A DNA stretch of 64,000 bases from Enterococcus phoeniculicola ATCC BAA-412 (GCF_000407505.1 NZ_ASWE01000001.1:307324-371323); one strand, 5' to 3'. Positions 9,462 through 18,461 are shown, counted from the first letter of the stretch. Translations and numbers: made by a program. The notes: generated by a model from the letters alone, not told the origin.

Positions 9462-10841
9462 TTAACAAGGTAAAATCATTTTTTTCAACAGAAGAAGGGC
9501 TGCTTGCGGATAGCTTTGGGAAAGAAGCCCGAGTGCTGAAAATAAATAATGTGTATCAATAAAAAAAGTGGGAGCTAAGGGTTTTAAATGAGTAGTATCA
9601 GAAAAACACGCATACTTTAGGATTTGTTTGGGTTGCTGATGATAGACAAGAACGCCCCCAGTCCCTATGACATTTGGAAATGTACGCAAGTCTTTTCCTT
9701 TTTGATAATAAACGGTTCGATTAGGTGTTTGACTCGCACGTAGCGTCCCCGCGTGCCGATTAACTGAAAGTTCTATCGCTTTTGAGGCAAGTAGTGTATC
9801 TAACTGCTGCTCTTTTTTTGTGTCGGGAAGATAGGTCGGCTGTGTGATTCGTTTTTTAACGCTTCGGTGTAATGCTTGTTTATCACCCTGAAATAGTTTC
9901 TGAAAGTCATCAAACCCAACAGCTTCAATCAAACTTTCCGAAGAATATCGCATGCCTAAATCACCTTCTACTGTTCTCTTAGCGTGAGGTTCTTCTAGCC
10001 CTTCAAAAAATGTCTGATTATCTGTGATTGGCGGATTTCCAACACTAAATACATCTGTAGTTGCACCGCCGACATCAACTACTAATGTTGGACCGATTCC
10101 CTGAATATTTGGCAGTCCATCTGCTAATAACTGAATCGCCAATAAAACAGATGTAGGAGTCGGAATAATTGGTAACTGACTCTTTTTTGCAACTTCCTCA
10201 ATGCCATTTGTTTGAATAATCTTTTTTAAAAAGATGTCTCTGGCTATTTCTCTTACTGGTTCTGCTTGTAAAACATTTACTTTAGGCATGACATTTTTTG
10301 TGTAATAGACGGTTAGATGAGGGCTAGTTAAAAGAGAACGAATTTCAGGAATTGCTGCTTCATTTCCAGCAACTAAGATAGTTCCTGAGGATAAATAACG
10401 ATTTAACATTTGTGCATTATGACAGATAATTTGTTGGTTTCCACCATTTGTTCCTCCAGATAATAGAATAATATCTGGATTTAATTGGTTCATTTCTATC
10501 ACTTGTTCTTTTGTTAGTCTATAGTGATAGGTATTGATGACTCTTGTTCCAGCACCTAGTGCCGCTCGTTTTGCCGCTTCTGCAGTGAGACTTTCAGTTA
10601 GACCAATAGAGACCATACGAAATCCGCCCCATGCAGAGGAGCAGATAAAGACCTCGTCAAAAGCGGATTTTCCTAGCTGCTGTAAAAGTGTGTGTTCTCC
10701 TTTTTGATAGCATGCCATAATTCCCTGTTCATGGGAGGTAGGTAGGCTGATATGAGCAGCTACCTGTATGGTTGTTACATTGATTGCGGTAAACTTCGAA
10801 TAGGTACTACCAAAGTCGACGAGTAAAATAAGTTTATCCAT
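9462..10841 (-). CDS. GlmL/MutL-type glutamate mutase reactivase homologue (orphan)
   Basis: This 459-residue protein belongs to the GlmL (MutL) family of ASKHA-fold ATPases. Members reactivate adenosylcobalamin enzymes such as glutamate mutase; the family is not related to the DNA repair protein MutL. Seen in the sequence are the N-terminal phosphate-binding strand LLVDFGSTYSKFTAI, the LLSGGTNGG motif near residue 127, and a second nucleotide loop VVDVGGATTDVFSVG near 255. The start is fixed by AGGAGGTCGG 5-6 bases upstream. The usual partners, mutase subunits S and E, are absent from this window. The gene is transcribed away from ftcD and has its own promoter with SARP-type repeats, so it probably belongs to the hut regulon. 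Its substrate enzyme is unknown. Confidence 0.75.
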   Translation of the reverse strand: MDKLILLVDFGSTYSKFTAINVTTIQVAAHISLPTSHEQGIMACYQKGEHTLLQQLGKSAFDEVFICSSAWGGFRMVSIGLTESLTAEAAKRAALGAGTRVINTYHYRLTKEQVIEMNQLNPDIILLSGGTNGGNQQIICHNAQMLNRYLSSGTILVAGNEAAIPEIRSLLTSPHLTVYYTKNVMPKVNVLQAEPVREIARDIFLKKIIQTNGIEEVAKKSQLPIIPTPTSVLLAIQLLADGLPNIQGIGPTLVVDVGGATTDVFSVGNPPITDNQTFFEGLEEPHAKRTVEGDLGMRYSSESLIEAVGFDDFQKLFQGDKQALHRSVKKRITQPTYLPDTKKEQQLDTLLASKAIELSVNRHAGTLRASQTPNRTVYYQKGKDLRTFPNVIGTGGVLVYHQQPKQILKYACFSDTTHLKPLAPTFFIDTHYLFSALGLLSQSYPQAALLLLKKMILPC

Positions 10842-11173
10842 CTATCCGACCTCCTGTTTAAAAAATAATTAATGAGAAAAATTTAATTTTAGTTCTTCTT
10901 TTTCTCATTTTAGAATCAATTAAACGTCAAAAGAACTAAAACTCATTACAAAATCTATTGATTGATTCTTTTTTCGTAGTTGTAAAAAAATAAATAATTG
11001 GTTTTATGTTTATTTTTTTCTCTTTATTTCTTGCACTGTTTTTCCGTTCGTTTTATAATCCTTTTATTTTATTTATGAAAACACCTAGATTGCGTATGTT
11101 ATCAAAAGTGTTTAGGGAATAGATTATTTTTAAGTGACGACTCAGTTATTTCTTCCTTATGAGTTCTACTCCA

Positions 11174-11205
11174 AGTGTAAAAAAAGCAGTCAAAAAAGTG
11201 TCAAA
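11174..11205 (-). promoter_or_regulatory. Promoter of the GlmL-like gene with SARP-type direct repeats
   Basis: On the minus strand TTTGACA (11199-11205) and TTTGACT (11188-11194) are 11 bp apart with a 4-bp gap. An 8-bp gap follows, then TACACT (11174-11179) as the -10. Spacing is identical, base for base, to the hutI promoter. The leader to the start codon would be about 325 nt. Confidence 0.6.
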
Positions 11206-11284
11206 TTATTTGCTCATAAAAAATAAGGTGAACGTTTCAAACAGAATTCTCTTGATAGAAATTGTCTTTGAATGATGAGAAAAG

Positions 11285-11319
11285 GCTGGTAACACGCAAT
11301 TTTGACGTGTTGACCAACC
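11285..11319. promoter_or_regulatory. Inverted repeat upstream of ftcD
   Basis: GGCTGGTAACACG and CGTGTTGACCAACC are complementary over about 13 bp with one bulged base and enclose about 8 bases. It has no T run, so it is more likely an operator or a leader hairpin than a terminator. Function unknown. Confidence 0.4.
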
Positions 11320-11348
11320 CATATAAGCATGGTAAGGTAAAGCCGTAA

Positions 11349-11384
11349 ATGAAAGCGTTAACAAGTTTTTGAGAGGTTGTTAAC
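11349..11384 (+). promoter_or_regulatory. cre box and nested dyad upstream of ftcD operon
   Basis: ATGAAAGCGTTAACAA (11349-11364) is a full match to the cre core WTGNAARCGNWWWCAW. Its right half is also the left arm of a perfect dyad GTTAACAA-N12-TTGTTAAC (11357-11384), immediately followed by TATAAA (11386-11391). CcpA control of the main hut operon is likely; the dyad could bind a second regulator. Confidence 0.6.
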
Positions 11385-11442
11385 GTATAAATCTTGACTT
11401 TTTTGAAATAAAAATTGTGAGGATGAACTGCGTATTTTTATT

Positions 11443-11468
11443 TTGTACAGGAGTGATGACCTGTACAA
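11443..11468. promoter_or_regulatory. Perfect 9-bp dyad in the ftcD leader
   Basis: TTGTACAGG-N8-CCTGTACAA is a perfect inverted repeat about 70 bp before ftcD. It could be an RNA hairpin in the 5' leader or an operator. The gap 10842-11539 otherwise holds the two opposed promoters and no gene. Confidence 0.4.
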
Positions 11469-11539
11469 GCTGAAGTATTTACTTTGTTACTTAAAAGAAA
11501 TTTTGAAGACGAGAGCGTAAAAAAGAAAGGATGTTTTAA

Positions 11540-12439
11540 ATGGCAAAATTAATTGAATGTATCCCAAATTTTAGTGAAGGTCGCGATGAAAAAGTAATTG
11601 AAGGATTAGTGAATACTGCAAAAAGTGTGAATGGTGTGACTCTTTTAGATTATTCATCTGATACAAGTCATAATCGTAGTGTATTTACTCTAGTTGGAGA
11701 TGAAGACGGTATTCAAGAAGTTGCTTTTCAACTAGTTAAGTATGCAAGCCAACACATTGACATGACAAAGCATCATGGGGAGCATCCTCGTATGGGCGCA
11801 ACAGATGTTGTTCCATTTGTACCAATTAAAGACGTGACTACAGCAGAATGTGTTGAAATTTCAAAAAAAGTAGCGAAAAGAATTAATGATGAACTAAACA
11901 TTCCAATTTTCTTATATGAGGAATCTGCAAGTACACCTGCTCGTACAAACTTAGCGAAAGTAAGAAAAGGACAATTTGAAGGAATGGCAGAAAAATTGTT
12001 GGAAGAAGAGTGGGCACCTGACTTTGGTGAAAGAAACCCCCATCCAACTGCGGGAGTCACTGCTGTGGGGGCTCGTATGCCATTGGTTGCATTTAATGTG
12101 AACTTAGATACAGATAATATTGACATCGCAAATAAAATTGCGAAAATTGTTCGCGGATCTGGCGGCGGATTTAAATATTGTAAGGGAATTGGCGTGATGC
12201 TGGAAGATCGGAACATTGCACAAGTTTCAATGAATATGGTCAATTATGAAGGAACTCCTTTATATCGAGCGTTTGAAACAATTCGATTTGAAGCCAAAAG
12301 ATATGGTGTAAATATTATTGGCAGTGAAGTGATTGGGTTAACTCCTGCAAAAGCACTTATTGACTGCGCAGAGTATTATCTTCAAATTGAAGAATTTGAT
12401 TATAAAAAACAAATTTTGGAAAATCATCTACTAAATTAG
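11540..12439 (+). CDS. ftcD: Glutamate formimidoyltransferase
   Basis: It moves the formimino group of N-formimino-L-glutamate to tetrahydrofolate, giving glutamate and 5-formimino-THF. The 299-residue protein matches the formiminotransferase half of mammalian FTCD. Typical stretches are the N-terminal IECIPNFSEGRD, HNRSVFTLVGD, the HHGEHPRMGATDVVPFVPI active-site loop, and VGARMPLVAFNVNLDT. An AAAGGATG ribosome binding site precedes the start. It is the first gene of an operon running through fchA, fhs, hutD, a permease and hutH, with 11 bp to fchA. In some bacteria this step is done by a hydrolase (HutG); none is present here, so the route is folate-dependent. Confidence 0.95.
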   Translation: MAKLIECIPNFSEGRDEKVIEGLVNTAKSVNGVTLLDYSSDTSHNRSVFTLVGDEDGIQEVAFQLVKYASQHIDMTKHHGEHPRMGATDVVPFVPIKDVTTAECVEISKKVAKRINDELNIPIFLYEESASTPARTNLAKVRKGQFEGMAEKLLEEEWAPDFGERNPHPTAGVTAVGARMPLVAFNVNLDTDNIDIANKIAKIVRGSGGGFKYCKGIGVMLEDRNIAQVSMNMVNYEGTPLYRAFETIRFEAKRYGVNIIGSEVIGLTPAKALIDCAEYYLQIEEFDYKKQILENHLLN

Positions 12440-12450
12440 GAGGACTGACC

Positions 12451-13077
12451 ATGCAGTTAATCGATAGAGAAGTAAAAGACTTTGTAACGGTCTTAGGATC
12501 AGATGCACCAGCTCCTGGTGGGGGCTCCGCATCAGCACTTGCAGGTGCAATGGGGATATCATTAACAAAAATGGTAACAGAATTAACCATTGGAAAAAAG
12601 AAATATGCAGAATTTGAAGAGGAAGTAAGTAAGGCACAAAAAGAAGCGGCTCGATTACAGTCTGCATTTATACGTGCAATCGATGAGGATACAGAGGCAT
12701 TTAATAAAGTATCTGCAGTATTTACAATGCCAAAAGATACTGAGGAAGAAAAAGAAATCCGTAAGCAAGCAATGCAGCGTGCCTTGGAGGGCGCAACACA
12801 GACACCTTTCAAAATGATGGAAATCGCAGTAGAAGCGTTAAAGGTGACAAGAGAATTGATTGGAAAATCAAATACAAATGCAGCAAGTGATTTAGGTGTA
12901 GCTGCGTTGAATTTGAAATCTGCTCTGCAGGGTGCTTGGCTAAATGTTTTGATTAATCTTTCTGGGGTAAAGGATGAAGAATTTGTCACTCGCTACAAAG
13001 AAAAGGGAAATGTACTGTTAAGTGAAGGAACGAGTCTAGCAGATGAAATTTATACTGCCATCGAAAAAATTGTTTAG
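12451..13077 (+). CDS. fchA: Formiminotetrahydrofolate cyclodeaminase
   Basis: It converts 5-formimino-THF to 5,10-methenyl-THF and releases ammonia. At 208 residues it is the stand-alone form of the cyclodeaminase half of FTCD. The GSDAPAPGGGSASALAGAMG segment at the N-terminus is the family signature, and SNTNAASDLGVAALNLKSALQGAWLNV near residue 145-170 is also diagnostic; the fold is all alpha. The start follows AGGAGG, just after ftcD. Its place between ftcD and fhs supports a linear folate channel within one operon. Confidence 0.95.
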   Translation: MQLIDREVKDFVTVLGSDAPAPGGGSASALAGAMGISLTKMVTELTIGKKKYAEFEEEVSKAQKEAARLQSAFIRAIDEDTEAFNKVSAVFTMPKDTEEEKEIRKQAMQRALEGATQTPFKMMEIAVEALKVTRELIGKSNTNAASDLGVAALNLKSALQGAWLNVLINLSGVKDEEFVTRYKEKGNVLLSEGTSLADEIYTAIEKIV

Positions 13078-13095
13078 GTAGGAAGGAAGAAAAAA

Positions 13096-14772
13096 ATGAC
13101 AAATTTATCAGATATCGAAATTGCAAATCAGGTTAAGATGAATCCAATTACGAATGTTGCTGAAAAACTTGGAATTCCTAGAGACAGTCTATCATTGTAT
13201 GGAGATTATAAAGCAAAAATAAATGTTAGTAAATTAGGCGATTTAGATAAAGCTAAGCGTGGCAAATTAATTCTTGTTACGGCTATTACGCCAACTCCAG
13301 CTGGAGAAGGAAAAACCACGACATCCGTTGGGCTAGTGGATGCCTTGTCAAAAATTGGCAAAAAGGCTGCCATTGCACTACGTGAGCCATCTTTAGGTCC
13401 AGTATTTGGTGTCAAGGGTGGAGCTGCAGGAGGCGGGTATGCACAAGTAGTTCCAATGGAAGATATCAACTTACATTTTACTGGGGATTTTCATGCAATC
13501 GGTGCGGCAAATAATTTATTGGCAGCCTTGTTAGATAACCATATTCATCAAGGAAATGCACTAGGAATCGATAGCCGACGAATTACCTGGAAGCGTGTGG
13601 TAGATATGAATGATCGACAACTACGTCATATCGTAAATGGTCTTCAAGGCAGAGTTAACGGCGTTCCACGTGAAGATGGATATGATATTACCGTTGCTTC
13701 TGAAATCATGGCGGTTCTTTGTTTGGCAAATAATATTACTGATTTAAAAGAAAAGTTAAAGAAAATCATCGTTGCCTATAACTTTGAAGGAAAACCTGTC
13801 ACAGCAGGAGACCTAAAGGCAGAAGGCGCAATGACAGCACTTTTAAAAGAAGCGATTCAACCCAATATTGTACAAACACTTGAACACTCACCTGCATTTA
13901 TTCATGGCGGTCCATTTGCGAATATTGCACACGGTTGTAATAGTGTTCTTGCGACAAAGCTTGCATTGAAGTATGCAGATTACGCAGTAACAGAAGCAGG
14001 ATTTGGTGCAGATTTAGGCGCAGAAAAATTTATTGATATCAAATGTCGTTTGGCAGAATTAAAACCAGATGCGGTTGTCTTAGTTGCGACTATTCGTGCT
14101 TTAAAGATGCATGGTGGAATGAAAAAAGCAGATTTAGGAACAGAAAGTGTAGAAGCGGTTCTTAAGGGACTTCCTAATCTAGAAAAACATTTGAGTAATA
14201 TTCAGGAAGTATACGGCATGCCTGTTGTAGTAGCAATCAACAAGTTCCCAACCGATACGGACGCTGAATTAGCAGCTATTGAGAACGCATGTAAAGAACG
14301 TGGTGTTGAAGTGACCTTATCAGATGTTTGGGCAAAAGGTGGCGAAGGCGGGATTGATCTTGCAAATAAAGTAGTCGAATTAGCAGACAAACCAAATAGT
14401 TTCAGCCATGTATATGATCTATCTGATTCAATAGAAGAAAAATTAACAAAAATTGTTCAACGTGTCTATGGTGGAAAAGGAATCGAGCTTGCACCAAGTG
14501 CACGAAAAGAGCTTGCAGAATTAGAGAAGCTTGGTTTTACTGAGTACCCAATTTGTATGGCAAAAACACAATATTCTTTCTCTGATGATGCCACGTTGCT
14601 TGGTGCACCTAAAGACTTTACTGTAACTATCCGTAATTTGAAGGTTTCTGCTGGCGCAGGATTTATTGTTGCTTTAACGGGTGCAGTAATGACGATGCCG
14701 GGACTTCCTAAATCACCAGCAGCAGAACGAATTGATGTAGATGCTGAAGGAAACATTTCTGGATTATTCTAA
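13096..14772 (+). CDS. fhs: Formate--tetrahydrofolate ligase (10-formyl-THF synthetase)
   Basis: It interconverts formate + ATP + THF with 10-formyl-THF + ADP + Pi. The 558-residue protein has normal length. The P-loop-like [16 protein letters not shown] lies at residues about 63-78, and other signature parts are visible ([40 protein letters not shown] as a run of motifs, and [20 protein letters not shown] at the end). In this operon it should work in reverse, releasing formate and making ATP from the formimino carbon, once methenyl-THF is hydrolysed to 10-formyl-THF. That hydrolysis needs FolD, which is not in the window. A second, biosynthetic fhs may exist elsewhere. Confidence 0.95.
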   Translation: MTNLSDIEIANQVKMNPITNVAEKLGIPRDSLSLYGDYKAKINVSKLGDLDKAKRGKLILVTAITPTPAGEGKTTTSVGLVDALSKIGKKAAIALREPSLGPVFGVKGGAAGGGYAQVVPMEDINLHFTGDFHAIGAANNLLAALLDNHIHQGNALGIDSRRITWKRVVDMNDRQLRHIVNGLQGRVNGVPREDGYDITVASEIMAVLCLANNITDLKEKLKKIIVAYNFEGKPVTAGDLKAEGAMTALLKEAIQPNIVQTLEHSPAFIHGGPFANIAHGCNSVLATKLALKYADYAVTEAGFGADLGAEKFIDIKCRLAELKPDAVVLVATIRALKMHGGMKKADLGTESVEAVLKGLPNLEKHLSNIQEVYGMPVVVAINKFPTDTDAELAAIENACKERGVEVTLSDVWAKGGEGGIDLANKVVELADKPNSFSHVYDLSDSIEEKLTKIVQRVYGGKGIELAPSARKELAELEKLGFTEYPICMAKTQYSFSDDATLLGAPKDFTVTIRNLKVSAGAGFIVALTGAVMTMPGLPKSPAAERIDVDAEGNISGLF

Positions 14773-14773
14773 G

Positions 14774-15334
14774 ATGAAAATAGAACATTTTACGCATAAC
14801 CAGTATAAGCAGTCAACTTGGAGTGGAGGAAAGACAACTGAGCTTTTCCTCTTCCCTCCAGAGGGAGATTATCAAAAAAGAACATTTGATTATCGAATTT
14901 CTAGTGCCACGATTGAACAGCAGTATTCAGAATTCACTTTATTACCTGGATACCATAGACTTTTGATGCCACTTGAAGGAAGCGTTATCCTGACACATGG
15001 AGAAAAAACGATACGACTAGACACATACGAGGTAGGAGAGTTTGATGGAGCACTTCCTACAACAAGTGAAGGGAAATGTATTGATTTTAATTTGATCTAT
15101 AAAAAATCTATGCAAGGGGAGATGAAGCTGGTTCAAGCACATAATTCTCTATACTCGATAGAAAAAGACAGCTATTTATATTGCATAGATGAGTGTGCAG
15201 TAAAAATAAATGACGCTACTTATTTCTTGAAACGATACGATAGTCTCGCACTTACTGAAATAACTGAACAAACTGTTTTAGAACTGTTAAACAAGGACGA
15301 TGCAGTAAAACTAATTTATGTCAGTTGCACTTAG
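14774..15334 (+). CDS. hutD: HutD family protein
   Basis: HutD proteins are cupin-fold proteins found in hut operons; in Pseudomonas HutD has been proposed to limit hut activity by sensing a pathway intermediate. The 186-residue protein starts MKIEHF and shows the family's KQSTWSGGKTTELFLFP and DYRISSATIEQQYSEFTLLPGYHRLLMPLEG segments. I chose the ATG at 14774, one base after the fhs stop, rather than an in-frame upstream start inside fhs. The ribosome binding site is weak, so translation is probably coupled to fhs. Confidence 0.85.
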   Translation: MKIEHFTHNQYKQSTWSGGKTTELFLFPPEGDYQKRTFDYRISSATIEQQYSEFTLLPGYHRLLMPLEGSVILTHGEKTIRLDTYEVGEFDGALPTTSEGKCIDFNLIYKKSMQGEMKLVQAHNSLYSIEKDSYLYCIDECAVKINDATYFLKRYDSLALTEITEQTVLELLNKDDAVKLIYVSCT

Positions 15335-15346
15335 GTTTAAACGAGA

Positions 15347-15367
15347 ATGAAAACGTTTTAAACGAGA
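15347..15367 (+). promoter_or_regulatory. Possible internal cre box and direct repeat before the permease gene
   Basis: ATGAAAACGTTTTAAA matches the cre consensus with one mismatch. It is overlapped by TTTAAACGAGA, which also occurs 21 bp upstream at 15336. It could be an internal control point of the hut operon; no clear promoter is visible. Confidence 0.3.
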
Positions 15368-15378
15368 GGAGAATAACC

Positions 15379-16749
15379 ATGCAAAATGAGGAACAGATTC
15401 CGGAGGTTTCGGATATTAAAGACCCAGAGGAGCTATCGAGCAGTGAGGATAAAGCAAAGTTTAGTCTGAACGGAGCTACGTTATACGGAATTAATGCGGT
15501 AATTGGTTCAGGGATTTTCTTACTTCCTAGAACCATTTATCAGGATTTAGGACCAGCATCGCTCGTCGCTATGCTAGTTGACGTATTACTTGTATTAATG
15601 CTTGCTGTCTGCTTTGCGGAAGTTGCTGGATACTTTAACAAAAATGGTGGGGCATTCCAATATGCAAAAGCAGCATTTGGTGATTTTGTTGGATTTAACG
15701 TAGGAATTTTGGGCTGGTTTGTGACGATTATTGCCTGGGCTGCAATGGCTGCAGGATTTGCGAAATTATTAATTCAAACATTTCCGTCATTAGAAGGACA
15801 AAATACACTTATAAGTGTGCTATTAATCATCTTTTTATCAACAATTAATAGCATGGGAATTAAGACATCAAAGATTTTTACAATCACGATTACTATTGCG
15901 AAATTAATTCCTATTATTGCTTTTACGCTGATGAGTATTTTCTTTATTAAAAATGGAATTGACGCTGGAAACTTTACTCCTTTTCTACAGTTAAATCCTG
16001 ACATGACCTTATCTCAGGCGATGGCTTCTACCTCACTGACTGTATTTTATGCCTTTATTGGGTTTGAAGCGTTGCCGGTAGTAGCAGGAGAAATGCGTAA
16101 TGCGAAGAAAAACGTACCAAAAGCAATAATTGGCTCAATTAGTATCGTATCTATCTTATACTTTATGATTATTGCTGGAACAATCGCAATGCTTGGTATG
16201 GGGATTTTACAAAGTAATGCCCCAGTACAGGATGCCTTTGTGGAGATGGTCGGACCTGCAGGGAAATGGATTATTTCAATTGGCGCATTAATTTCTATTG
16301 CCGGGTTGAATATGGGTGATTCTTTGATGATCCCACGTTATGGTGCATCAATTTCAGATGAAGGATTATTACCAAAAATAATTGCAAAGAAAAATGGTAA
16401 AGGGGCACCGATTGTCGCTATTATCGTCTCCGGGTTAATTACAATCGGATTTTTATTAAGTGGTTCATTTGAACAATTGGCTGAACTGAGTGTTGTTTTC
16501 CGTTTCTTCCAATATATTCCAACAGCTTTGGCACTGATTTGGCTTAGACGGAAAAAGATGGATACTGTACCAGCCTTTAAACTACCTCTAGGACCAGTCA
16601 TTCCTGTTATTTCCATTGTGGTGAGTATTTGGATGGTTGCAGCAGCAAATCCAGTCAATCTGATTGCAGGATTAATCGGAGTAATTGTTGCAAGTATTCT
16701 ATATTTTGTCATTAATAAAGAGAAAAGACCAGGCGCGACACAAGACTAG
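15379..16749 (+). CDS. APC-family amino acid permease, probably histidine uptake
   Basis: A 456-residue integral membrane protein of the amino acid-polyamine-organocation family with about 12 hydrophobic segments. The first helix carries the family signature GINAVIGSGIFLLPR near residues 35-50. Another conserved stretch, FYAFIGFEALPVVAGEMRNAKKNVPKA, follows mid-protein. The start at MQNEEQ follows GAGAGGAGAATAACC at proper spacing; an upstream in-frame ATG inside hutD lacks a ribosome binding site. Location between hutD and hutH makes histidine, or possibly urocanate, the best substrate guess. This is inference from context; the family itself spans many amino acids. Confidence 0.85.
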   Translation: MQNEEQIPEVSDIKDPEELSSSEDKAKFSLNGATLYGINAVIGSGIFLLPRTIYQDLGPASLVAMLVDVLLVLMLAVCFAEVAGYFNKNGGAFQYAKAAFGDFVGFNVGILGWFVTIIAWAAMAAGFAKLLIQTFPSLEGQNTLISVLLIIFLSTINSMGIKTSKIFTITITIAKLIPIIAFTLMSIFFIKNGIDAGNFTPFLQLNPDMTLSQAMASTSLTVFYAFIGFEALPVVAGEMRNAKKNVPKAIIGSISIVSILYFMIIAGTIAMLGMGILQSNAPVQDAFVEMVGPAGKWIISIGALISIAGLNMGDSLMIPRYGASISDEGLLPKIIAKKNGKGAPIVAIIVSGLITIGFLLSGSFEQLAELSVVFRFFQYIPTALALIWLRRKKMDTVPAFKLPLGPVIPVISIVVSIWMVAAANPVNLIAGLIGVIVASILYFVINKEKRPGATQD

Positions 16750-16792
16750 AAACATTTGTATATAAGCAAATGAAAATTGGAGGATATTAGAC

Positions 16793-18346
16793 ATGAAAGA
16801 GGATAACAAAGTAATTATTTTAGATGGCGAAAGCTTAACATTGGAAGATGTTGTTGCCGTTGCAAGAAAAAATGTTCAAGTAAGTATTGCAGAAAGTGCA
16901 GAGGAAGCAGTTAACCGCTCTCGTAAGATTGTTGACGATATTGTAGCAGAAAAAAGAGTGGTATATGGAGTAAATACAGGGTTTGGTTCATTGTGTAATG
17001 TAAGCATCTCCCAAGATGATACAGTGCAGCTACAAGAAAATCTTATTCGTACGCACGCTTCTGGATTCGGTGATCCGTTTGCAGAGGATGTGGTTCGTGC
17101 AATCATGTTGATTCGCGTAAACTCACTTGTGAAAGGCTATTCTGGTATTCGATTAAGTACAGTTAAAGCACTGATGGCTATGTTAAATAAAGGGGTTCAC
17201 CCATTTATTCCAGAAAAAGGCTCATTAGGTGCATCTGGAGATTTGGCACCATTGGCACATATGGTGATGCCTTTATTAGGTCTTGGGAAAGCCTACTATA
17301 AAGGAGAATTGCTGTCAGGAAAAGAAGCAATGCAGAAGGCTGGACTAGAAGTGATTCAATTGAGTGCAAAAGAAGGGCTGGCATTCATTAATGGAACAAC
17401 TGTTTTGACAGCAGTCGGTGCACTAGCTACGTATGACGCGATTGAATTACTAAAACTTTCAGATATTGCAGGTGCACTTTCTTTAGAAGTACATGGGGGC
17501 ATTTCCAGTCCATTTGAAGAAGAACTTCATACCATTCGCCCACAAAGCGGACAACTAGCAACTGCTAGAAATATTCGTCGACTCATCGAAGGAAGCGGAT
17601 ATATCACCGAAGCAACACCTGATCATGTGCAAGATCCATATACATTACGCTGTATGCCACAAATTCATGGTGCGAGTAAGGATTCTATTGCATATGTGAA
17701 AGAGAAAGTTGAGATTGAAATAAACTCAGTAACAGATAATCCAATTATTACGCGTGACGGAAAAGTGATTTCTGGCGGGAATTTCCATGGGGAACCAATG
17801 GCTCAACCATTTGATTTCTTGGGAATCGCCGTGGCTGAAATTGGAAATGTTTCTGAACGTCGGGTAGAACGATTAGTGAATACACAATTAAGTAAGCTCC
17901 CTTCATTCTTAGTAAAACATCCTGGTCTAAACTCTGGATTTATGATTACACAATATGCATGTGCTTCTTTAGTTTCTGAAAATAAAATCTTGGCACACCC
18001 AGCAAGTGTTGATTCTATTCCATCATGTGAAAACCAAGAAGACTTTGTTAGTATGGGAACCACTGCCGCAAGAACTGCTGCAGAAATCTTATTGAATTCT
18101 AGACGGGTGGTGGCAACGGAAATAATGGCTGCGTGTCAGGCATTAGATATTCGTGGTTATCAGGACAAACTAGGAAAAGGAACACAGCCTGCTTATAAAA
18201 CATTCCGTCAATTTGTCGCATTCATTGAACATGATAAAGATATTGAAATGTATGATGAATTAAATAAAGCGACAGATGTCATGATTCATGGAGACCTTTT
18301 ATCGACAGTAGAAAAAGAAGTGGATTTGGATATTCAATTTAGCTAG
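16793..18346 (+). CDS. hutH: Histidine ammonia-lyase
   Basis: First step of the pathway: L-histidine to trans-urocanate and ammonia. The 517-residue protein has the self-forming MIO cofactor triad Ala147-Ser148-Gly149 in GSLGASGDLAPLAHM, and the conserved VYGVNTGFG and NGTTVLTA motifs. A GGAGGATATTAGAC ribosome binding site precedes the ATG. It is the last gene of the ftcD operon and is followed by a strong terminator. Putting the first enzyme last, and the second and third in separate divergent units, means that coordinated induction needs a shared regulator. Confidence 0.96.
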   Translation: MKEDNKVIILDGESLTLEDVVAVARKNVQVSIAESAEEAVNRSRKIVDDIVAEKRVVYGVNTGFGSLCNVSISQDDTVQLQENLIRTHASGFGDPFAEDVVRAIMLIRVNSLVKGYSGIRLSTVKALMAMLNKGVHPFIPEKGSLGASGDLAPLAHMVMPLLGLGKAYYKGELLSGKEAMQKAGLEVIQLSAKEGLAFINGTTVLTAVGALATYDAIELLKLSDIAGALSLEVHGGISSPFEEELHTIRPQSGQLATARNIRRLIEGSGYITEATPDHVQDPYTLRCMPQIHGASKDSIAYVKEKVEIEINSVTDNPIITRDGKVISGGNFHGEPMAQPFDFLGIAVAEIGNVSERRVERLVNTQLSKLPSFLVKHPGLNSGFMITQYACASLVSENKILAHPASVDSIPSCENQEDFVSMGTTAARTAAEILLNSRRVVATEIMAACQALDIRGYQDKLGKGTQPAYKTFRQFVAFIEHDKDIEMYDELNKATDVMIHGDLLSTVEKEVDLDIQFS

Positions 18347-18360
18347 TCGCTAAATAGATG

Positions 18361-18418
18361 AGTGGAACAAGTAGAAAGCAACGGTCAATTCGGTCCTTTT
18401 TACTTGTTCACACTTTTT
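18361..18418 (+). terminator. Terminator after hutH
   Basis: Long near-perfect arms, AGTGGAACAAGTAGAAAG and CTTTTTACTTGTTCACACT, enclose about 16 bases and run into TTTTTT. It ends the hut operon or attenuates readthrough into hisS. Confidence 0.8.
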
Positions 18419-18461
18419 TGACTTCCTACAGCAAATCACTTTTAAATGAGGAGGATGAAGG

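Noticed and set aside
11300-11327. Third SARP-type repeat on the ftcD side (TTTGACGTGTTGACC)
   Set aside because: The two GAC units are 8 bp apart, not 11, and the distance to TATAAG is wrong.
14741-14773. Longer HutD start inside fhs
   Set aside because: It has no ribosome binding site and would overlap fhs by over 30 bp; the ATG at 14774 directly after the fhs stop matches the expected N-terminus.
18347-18461. T-box leader for hisS
   Set aside because: AGTGGAAC in the 5' arm recalls a T-box antiterminator, but the gap is only 115 nt with no room for a specifier stem, and the structure reads as a normal terminator after hutH.
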